64,000 bases of DNA from Chitinophaga sp. Ak27 (lineage in GTDB: Bacteria; Bacteroidota; Bacteroidia; Chitinophagales; Chitinophagaceae), in the NCBI RefSeq assembly GCF_012726295.1, contig NZ_JABAOB010000007.1, positions 62,001 through 126,000 on the forward strand, read 5' to 3'. Position 1 is the first letter of the stretch; each line of letters begins with the position of its first letter. Both the position numbers and the translations under genes were made by a program. The notes beneath the pieces were generated by a model. The model worked only from the letters and a program-made list of their open reading frames with translations, made no database searches and was not told the DNA's origin. Shown one piece after another: positions 59,983-64,000 of this stretch.

Positions 59983-60384
59983 ATGGCAAAAGCAAATAAT
60001 ACAAAAACTGCTGCTAATAAGAAAAGAGTAGTAAAAGTTGATAACTACGGAGATGTTCATATCTCTGCCAGCTTTAACAACATCATCGTGAGCATTACCA
60101 ACAAGCATGGTCAGGTTATTTCCTGGTCTTCTGCTGGTAAAATGGGCTTCAGAGGTTCTAAAAAGAACACTCCATATGCAGCTCAGCTGGCTGCACAGGA
60201 TGCTGCTAAAGTAGCTATGGACTCAGGTCTGAAAAGAGCAGATGTTTTTGTTAAAGGACCAGGAGCTGGCCGTGAAAGCGCTATCCGTGCAATCGCCAAC
60301 TCAGGTATCGAAGTGAACATGATTAAAGACGTTACGCCTTTACCTCACAACGGTTGCCGTCCTCCCAAGAAGAGAAGAGTATAG
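59983..60384 (+). CDS. rpsK: 30S ribosomal protein S11
   Basis: 133 aa, full length, platform protein at the E site. VHISASFNNIIVSITNKHGQ, GPGAGRESAIRAIANSGIEV and the C-terminal PHNGCRPPKKRRV are diagnostic. The preceding gap (59881-59982) contains inverted copies of a TTTGGGAT/ATCCCA-type sequence. Confidence 0.98.
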   Translation: MAKANNTKTAANKKRVVKVDNYGDVHISASFNNIIVSITNKHGQVISWSSAGKMGFRGSKKNTPYAAQLAAQDAAKVAMDSGLKRADVFVKGPGAGRESAIRAIANSGIEVNMIKDVTPLPHNGCRPPKKRRV

Positions 60385-60402
60385 GAATATATATTCACTG
60401 CA

Positions 60403-60440
60403 TCCAGATACCAGGTTTCTTTCGAAATTTGGTATCTGGA
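60403..60440 (+). repeat. Hairpin between rpsK and rpsD
   Basis: An 11-bp perfect stem (60403-60413 / 60430-60440), extendable by wobble and A-T pairs to about 16 bp. No T-run follows. Confidence 0.75.
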
Positions 60441-60539
60441 CTTTGTAGTTTAATATTTAACAATGGGTGCATGATCAGGTTTTCAGATTTTTTGAAGAGC
60501 ATGCATCATTAACTAAAAAATCTAAAGTATATTTAAATC

Positions 60540-61145
60540 ATGGCAAGGTACACAGGACCAAAGACCAAAATTTCCAGAATTTTTGGTGAACCCATTCTCG
60601 GTAATGGTAAGTATTTAAGCAAAAACAGCAACCCTCCGGGTCAGCACGGTGCTAACCGTAAACGCAAACAATTAGGTGAATACGCACTGCAGCTGAGAGA
60701 AAAACAAAAAGCTAAGTATACCTATGGCTTGCTGGAACGCCAGTTCCGTAACCTGTTCGACGAAGCTACCCGTAGAAAAGGTGTTGCCGGTGAGGTATTG
60801 ATCAAACTGCTGGAAGCCCGTCTGGATAACACTGTTTTCCGTCTGGGTATCGCTCCTAGCCGTCCTGCTGCCCGTCAGCTGGTTTCTCACAAACACGTTA
60901 CCGTTAACGGTATTGTAGTAAACACTCCTTCATTCCAACTGAAACCAGGAGATGTTATCAGCCTGAAAAATAAAACAGCAAACAATTCTGCTCTGACCAG
61001 CGTTATTCGTGGAAAAAATCCAAAATTCAGCTGGCTGGATTGGAATGAGAAAGAAATGAAAGGTGTATTCATTGCTTATCCTGAGAGAGAGAGCGTTCCT
61101 GAAAATATCAAGGAACAACTGATCGTAGAATTGTACTCTAAGTAA
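60540..61145 (+). CDS. rpsD: 30S ribosomal protein S4 (zinc-free type)
   Basis: 201 aa, full length; primary 16S rRNA-binding protein. ARYTGPKTKISRIFGEPILG without the N-terminal zinc cysteines, then the S4 domain (LDNTVFRLGIAPSRPAARQL, VSHKHVTVNGIVVNTPS). Standard alpha-operon order before rpoA. Confidence 0.98.
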   Translation: MARYTGPKTKISRIFGEPILGNGKYLSKNSNPPGQHGANRKRKQLGEYALQLREKQKAKYTYGLLERQFRNLFDEATRRKGVAGEVLIKLLEARLDNTVFRLGIAPSRPAARQLVSHKHVTVNGIVVNTPSFQLKPGDVISLKNKTANNSALTSVIRGKNPKFSWLDWNEKEMKGVFIAYPERESVPENIKEQLIVELYSK

Positions 61146-61152
61146 TAAATAA

Positions 61153-61181
61153 TTAGTCCATGGCCCCAGGTCATGGACTAA
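61153..61181 (+). repeat. Hairpin between rpsD and rpoA
   Basis: A 10-bp perfect stem (61153-61162 / 61172-61181) with a 9-nt loop, about 30 nt before the rpoA start. No T-run. Confidence 0.75.
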
Positions 61182-61213
61182 CCTCATATTTAACAAATAA
61201 ATCAATCATATCA

Positions 61214-62209
61214 ATGGCAATTTTAAATTTCCAGAAACCTGATAAGATCGTATTGCAAAAGTCTACCGACTTTGAAGCTCAATTCGAGTTCCGTCCATTA
61301 GAACCAGGTTATGCTGTGACTGTCGGTAATGCGTTGCGTCGCGTACTGTTGTCTTCTTTGGAGGGCTATGCCATTGTGGGTATTAAAATTGAAGGAGCAG
61401 ATCACGAGTTCGCTACACTGAAAGGTGTTACGGAAGACGTTACTGAGATTATCCTGAACCTGAAACAGGTTCGCTTCAAGAGAATCTCTGAGAGTGATGT
61501 AACGAACGAAAAGATCACGCTGTCGATCAAGGGTAAAACAGAATTCCGTGCAGATATGATTGAAAAAGCCACCAGTGCTTTCCAGATCATGAATCCTGAG
61601 CTGTTAATCTGCACCCTGGATCCTTCTGCCAAGCTGGATATTGAACTGACTATCGGTAAAGGCCGCGGTTATGTTCCGGCTGAGGAAAACAAACCCAAAG
61701 ATGCAGTATTTGGCTACATCGCGATCGACTCTATCTTTACGCCCATCAAAAACGTAAAGTACAGTATAGAAAATACCCGTGTGGAACAAAAAACCGACTA
61801 TGAGAAGCTCGTTATGGAGGTGATCACCGACGGTACTATCCACCCAGAAGAAGCGGTAAAACAAGCGTCCCGCATCCTCATTCAGCACTTGATGATCATT
61901 ACTGATGAAAACATCAGCTTCGACACCAAGGATACAGAAAAAGAAGATGTAGTAGACGAACAAACACTGCAACTGCGTAAGATACTGAAAACGCCACTTG
62001 AAGATCTCGATCTGAGCGTACGTGCATTCAACTGTCTGAAAGCAGCTAAAATCAACTCCCTCAGTGAACTGGTTCAATACGAACAGGAAGAACTGATGAA
62101 GTTCAGAAACTTCGGTCAAAAATCCCTCAGCGAAATTGAACAGGTATTAGGCGAAAGAGGTCTGCACTTCGGTATGGATCTGTCTAAACTGAAGCTCGAA
62201 GAAGAATAG
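61214..62209 (+). CDS. rpoA: DNA-directed RNA polymerase subunit alpha
   Basis: 331 aa from ATG 61214 (MAILNFQKPDKIVLQKSTDF); an in-frame ATG at 61160 falls in the upstream hairpin and is not the start. The N-terminal dimerisation domain (TVGNALRRVLLSSLEGYAIV) and C-terminal domain (PLEDLDLSVRAFNCLKAAKI, MKFRNFGQKSLSEIEQVL), which contacts UP elements and activators, are complete. Confidence 0.98.
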   Translation: MAILNFQKPDKIVLQKSTDFEAQFEFRPLEPGYAVTVGNALRRVLLSSLEGYAIVGIKIEGADHEFATLKGVTEDVTEIILNLKQVRFKRISESDVTNEKITLSIKGKTEFRADMIEKATSAFQIMNPELLICTLDPSAKLDIELTIGKGRGYVPAEENKPKDAVFGYIAIDSIFTPIKNVKYSIENTRVEQKTDYEKLVMEVITDGTIHPEEAVKQASRILIQHLMIITDENISFDTKDTEKEDVVDEQTLQLRKILKTPLEDLDLSVRAFNCLKAAKINSLSELVQYEQEELMKFRNFGQKSLSEIEQVLGERGLHFGMDLSKLKLEEE

Positions 62210-62220
62210 TAAATTTTTGT

Positions 62221-62262
62221 GTTAAGCCAAAGCTTTGCAACTCGCAGATGCTTTGGCTTAAC
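62221..62262 (+). repeat. Hairpin between rpoA and rplQ
   Basis: A 13-bp perfect stem (62221-62233 / 62250-62262) with a 16-nt loop, 11 nt after the rpoA stop. No T-run. Confidence 0.8.
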
Positions 62263-62323
62263 CGCTTTATATCAACAATACCTTGCAATTCCTGACACGG
62301 TGTAAGGTCTAAAACAAAATGTC

Positions 62324-62818
62324 ATGCGTCACGGAGTTAAATTAAACAAATTAAGCAGAACTGCTTCTCACCGTAAAGCCCTGATGTCTAATCTGGCTTG
62401 CGAACTGATCAGCCACAAACGTATCACCACTACACTGGCAAAGGCAAAAGCCCTGCGTGTGTATGTTGAACCACTGCTGACAAGAGGCAAAACCGATTCT
62501 ACCCACAACCGTAGAATTGTGTTCAGCTACCTGCAGGATAAAGAAGCTATCAAGGAACTGTTCGGTACGATCAGTGAAAAAATAGCTACCCGTCCTGGTG
62601 GTTACACCCGTATCATTAAATTAGGCAAACGTGTGGGCGATAACGCAGAAGTTGCACTGATTGAACTGGTAGATTTCAACGAAATCTATGGTAAAACAGA
62701 AGAAAAAGCTGCTGCTAAGAAAACTCGTCGTGCTGGTGGTGCTAAGAAGAAAGCTGCAGAAGATGCAACTGAAACTAAAGCTGCTGATACTGCAACAGAA
62801 GAAAAATCTGCTGAGTAA
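62324..62818 (+). CDS. rplQ: 50S ribosomal protein L17 with long charged tail
   Basis: 164 aa. The L17 core is about 1-115 (MRHGVKLNKLSRTASHRKAL, ISHKRITTTLAKAKALRVYV, GGYTRIIKLGKRVGDNAEVA). It is followed by a ~45-residue disordered extension alternating Lys/Arg- and Glu/Ala-rich runs (KKTRRAGGAKKKAAEDATE), common in Bacteroidetes L17. Last gene of the alpha part; an intrinsic terminator follows. Confidence 0.97.
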   Translation: MRHGVKLNKLSRTASHRKALMSNLACELISHKRITTTLAKAKALRVYVEPLLTRGKTDSTHNRRIVFSYLQDKEAIKELFGTISEKIATRPGGYTRIIKLGKRVGDNAEVALIELVDFNEIYGKTEEKAAAKKTRRAGGAKKKAAEDATETKAADTATEEKSAE

Positions 62819-62838
62819 TCTTATATCAACGATACGAG

Positions 62839-62870
62839 AAAAAGGACAAAGCCTGGCTTTGTCCTTTTTT
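62839..62870 (+). terminator. Intrinsic terminator of the ribosomal block
   Basis: A perfect 13-bp stem (62839-62851 / 62857-62869) with a 5-nt loop and a T-rich end, 20 nt after rplQ. Confidence 0.94.
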
Positions 62871-62924
62871 ATGCCTTTATAAATGTATATATTTCGTAAT
62901 ATTACAGTAGATAATGATAGTCCT

Positions 62925-63749
62925 ATGAAATACCTGCGTTGCGACAGCTGTGGGCACGCTAACCCGCTGAAATCCGAATACCTTACTTTTTGTGACGCCT
63001 GCAGCAAAAAGCTGCCAAACATCTATACAGATTGGCGGAAGCATCGCCCGATGGCCTCATTTCCCGAATATGTCTTGGAAGTGGGCATCTCTCTCCAAAA
63101 GGAAAAAACAAACATATTCACCTGGGCCCGGCGTCAATGGGAGTCCGCTAACCGGGGAAAAGTGTTTTTATTTATAAGCATTTTCGTTGCATTACTGGCG
63201 GTAACCGGCACCTTATTCGGAAAAAGAGCGGTGTTTACGTTTATTTATCCCAAAGTACCATCCGGTAGTTTGTATAACAGCTGGCAAACGGCCACTATTG
63301 GTCGCCAGGCCCTGGAAATCAGTACGCCAGTAAAGTTATGGGTACATGACCAGCCACTGGAAGGAGAAGAGGCAAAAGTGATTGAATATGCCAAAAGTTA
63401 TCGCAATGAAGATGGCGGAGGCATCCGTATTGCAGTTAATATGTATAGCTATCTCAGTAATGTGACCAATACGCTGGATGAAGCCATTGCCGACTCCCAT
63501 AATAGTATGCAGTTAAAGGAAAACGCCTCGGATGTTCAATGTAAGTCAGTACCAGTATTGATTTCAGGCACACAAGGCATCCTGGAAGAAGGAAATTATA
63601 TGTATAAAGGAGGTATCCGGCTGGCATTTTGTAACCTGGTAATGATCAAAGGCAGCAATCGCTGGCAAATACAGATTAGCTATCGCGACGACGATGAAAT
63701 CGGGCGCCAGGTAGCACAGCGGGTGTTAAAATCTGTAAAAATTAAGTAA
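62925..63749 (+). CDS. Zinc-ribbon, single-pass membrane protein of unknown function
   Basis: 274 aa from ATG 62925 (MKYLRCDSCGHANPLKSE); ATG 62883 would add 14 residues before the zinc ribbon. The N-terminus is a four-cysteine zinc ribbon (CDSCGH..15 residues..CDAC). A transmembrane helix near residues 80-100 follows (VFLFISIFVALLAVTGTLF), then a ~170-residue extracytoplasmic or periplasmic domain of mixed alpha/beta type (LEISTPVKLWVHDQPLEGEE; QIQISYRDDDEIGRQVAQRV). I recognise no family for this domain. It lies alone between the rplQ terminator and carA. Confidence 0.8.
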   Translation: MKYLRCDSCGHANPLKSEYLTFCDACSKKLPNIYTDWRKHRPMASFPEYVLEVGISLQKEKTNIFTWARRQWESANRGKVFLFISIFVALLAVTGTLFGKRAVFTFIYPKVPSGSLYNSWQTATIGRQALEISTPVKLWVHDQPLEGEEAKVIEYAKSYRNEDGGGIRIAVNMYSYLSNVTNTLDEAIADSHNSMQLKENASDVQCKSVPVLISGTQGILEEGNYMYKGGIRLAFCNLVMIKGSNRWQIQISYRDDDEIGRQVAQRVLKSVKIK

Positions 63750-63796
63750 CATATCAATTTCTGGAAAAAAAATCTGTAAATAACTGTTGCATTTCA

Positions 63797-63804
63797 TACC
63801 TTTG
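63797..63804 (+). promoter_or_regulatory. carA promoter (-7 box)
   Basis: TACCTTTG, an exact -7 box 82 nt before the carA ATG. No well-spaced TTG upstream. It places the terminator-like hairpin at 63821-63858 inside the carA leader. Confidence 0.7.
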
Positions 63805-63820
63805 CACGGTTTTTTATCCG

Positions 63821-63858
63821 AACCTTCAGGGCTTTTTGTACCCTTGAAGGTTTTTTTT
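63821..63858 (+). terminator. Terminator-like hairpin in the carA leader
   Basis: Stem 63821-63831 / 63841-63852 (one bulged base) followed by a long run of T ending at 63858. It lies downstream of the carA promoter box, so it is a candidate transcription attenuator; it would also stop readthrough from the upstream gene. Confidence 0.75.
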
Positions 63859-63886
63859 AAAATATAAAACAAGACAGATACCAGAA

Positions 63887-64000
63887 ATGCCTCAGACAAG
63901 AACCATCCAACCTGCCATACTGCTGTTAGACGACGGTACGGTTTTTCAGGGAAAAGCTTTTGGAAAAATTGGCACTGCTGCCGGTGAATTAGCTTTCAAT
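63887..64000 (+). CDS. carA: Carbamoyl-phosphate synthase small subunit, 5' part (runs off window)
   Basis: Only the first 38 codons are present. PAILLLDDGTVFQGKAFGKI and AAGELAFN match the N-terminus of CarA, the glutaminase subunit that supplies ammonia for carbamoyl phosphate in arginine and pyrimidine synthesis. The start ATG at 63887 is the first after the leader hairpin. The glutamine amidotransferase domain would lie beyond the window. Confidence 0.9.
   Translation, partial: MPQTRTIQPAILLLDDGTVFQGKAFGKIGTAAGELAFN

Noticed and set aside
1..64000. Insertion sequences, integrases or phage attachment sites
   Set aside because: No transposase, integrase or terminal inverted repeat with target duplication could be recognised anywhere in the window.

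Overview
The window comes from a Bacteroidetes chromosome, most likely a Chitinophaga-like member of the Chitinophagaceae. Evidence: SusC/SusD pairs, an ECF sigma/FecR cascade, type IX secretion (T9SS) parts, no purine-rich Shine-Dalgarno sites, and promoters of the TTG-N19-TAnnTTTG type in front of rpsL, rpsJ, tRNA-Met and others.

Layout. (1) 1-6113: the end of a polysaccharide utilisation locus: 3' part of a SusD, two surface lipoproteins with discoidin-like C-termini, a six-hairpin glycosidase, and a convergent GH43 behind a shared bidirectional terminator. (2) 6519-17336: ECF sigma factor, FecR anti-sigma factor, SusC with an STN signalling domain, SusD and three exported TlpA-type thioredoxins. 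(3) 17436-25333: tRNA-Met, a large MscS channel, glpD, a minus-strand operon (unknown protein, rdgB, thioesterase, nitroreductase) and ilvE. (4) 25621-26498: rpsL-rpsG. (5) 26663-36072, minus strand: two giant collagen-like proteins, two small secreted proteins, a PorV-type protein and a T9SS sorting-domain protein. (6) fusA, 36533-38677. (7) 39257-43075: envelope glycan operon of two glycosyltransferases and two paralogous polysaccharide deacetylases, then a small outer-membrane beta-barrel. (8) 44130-45437: an array of four tiny genes that matches no family I know. (9) 45891-62818: the S10-spc-alpha ribosomal block with secY, map, infA and rpoA. (10) A zinc-ribbon membrane protein and the start of carA.

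The stand-out observation is region 8. Four units each carry a roughly 33-36 nt leader that folds as an H-type pseudoknot, with invariant GAAAA and AGAGTA loops and compensatory changes in stem 1. About 20 nt downstream each has an ORF of 21-28 codons for an amphipathic, leucine-rich peptide, followed by an intrinsic terminator. Three of the four share an upstream element, TGAACG(A/T)A(T/C)G, at an identical 23-nt distance from a TA(A/T)TTT(A/C)G box. It looks like a family of RNA-controlled micro-peptides (riboswitch-like leader, type I toxin-like or secreted peptide) and should be checked first.

The ribosomal cluster, normally continuous from rpsL through fusA to rpsJ, is split here by two accessory blocks, and many of its longer intergenic gaps contain perfect hairpins. 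An intrinsic-terminator-like hairpin also lies between the carA promoter and the carA start codon.
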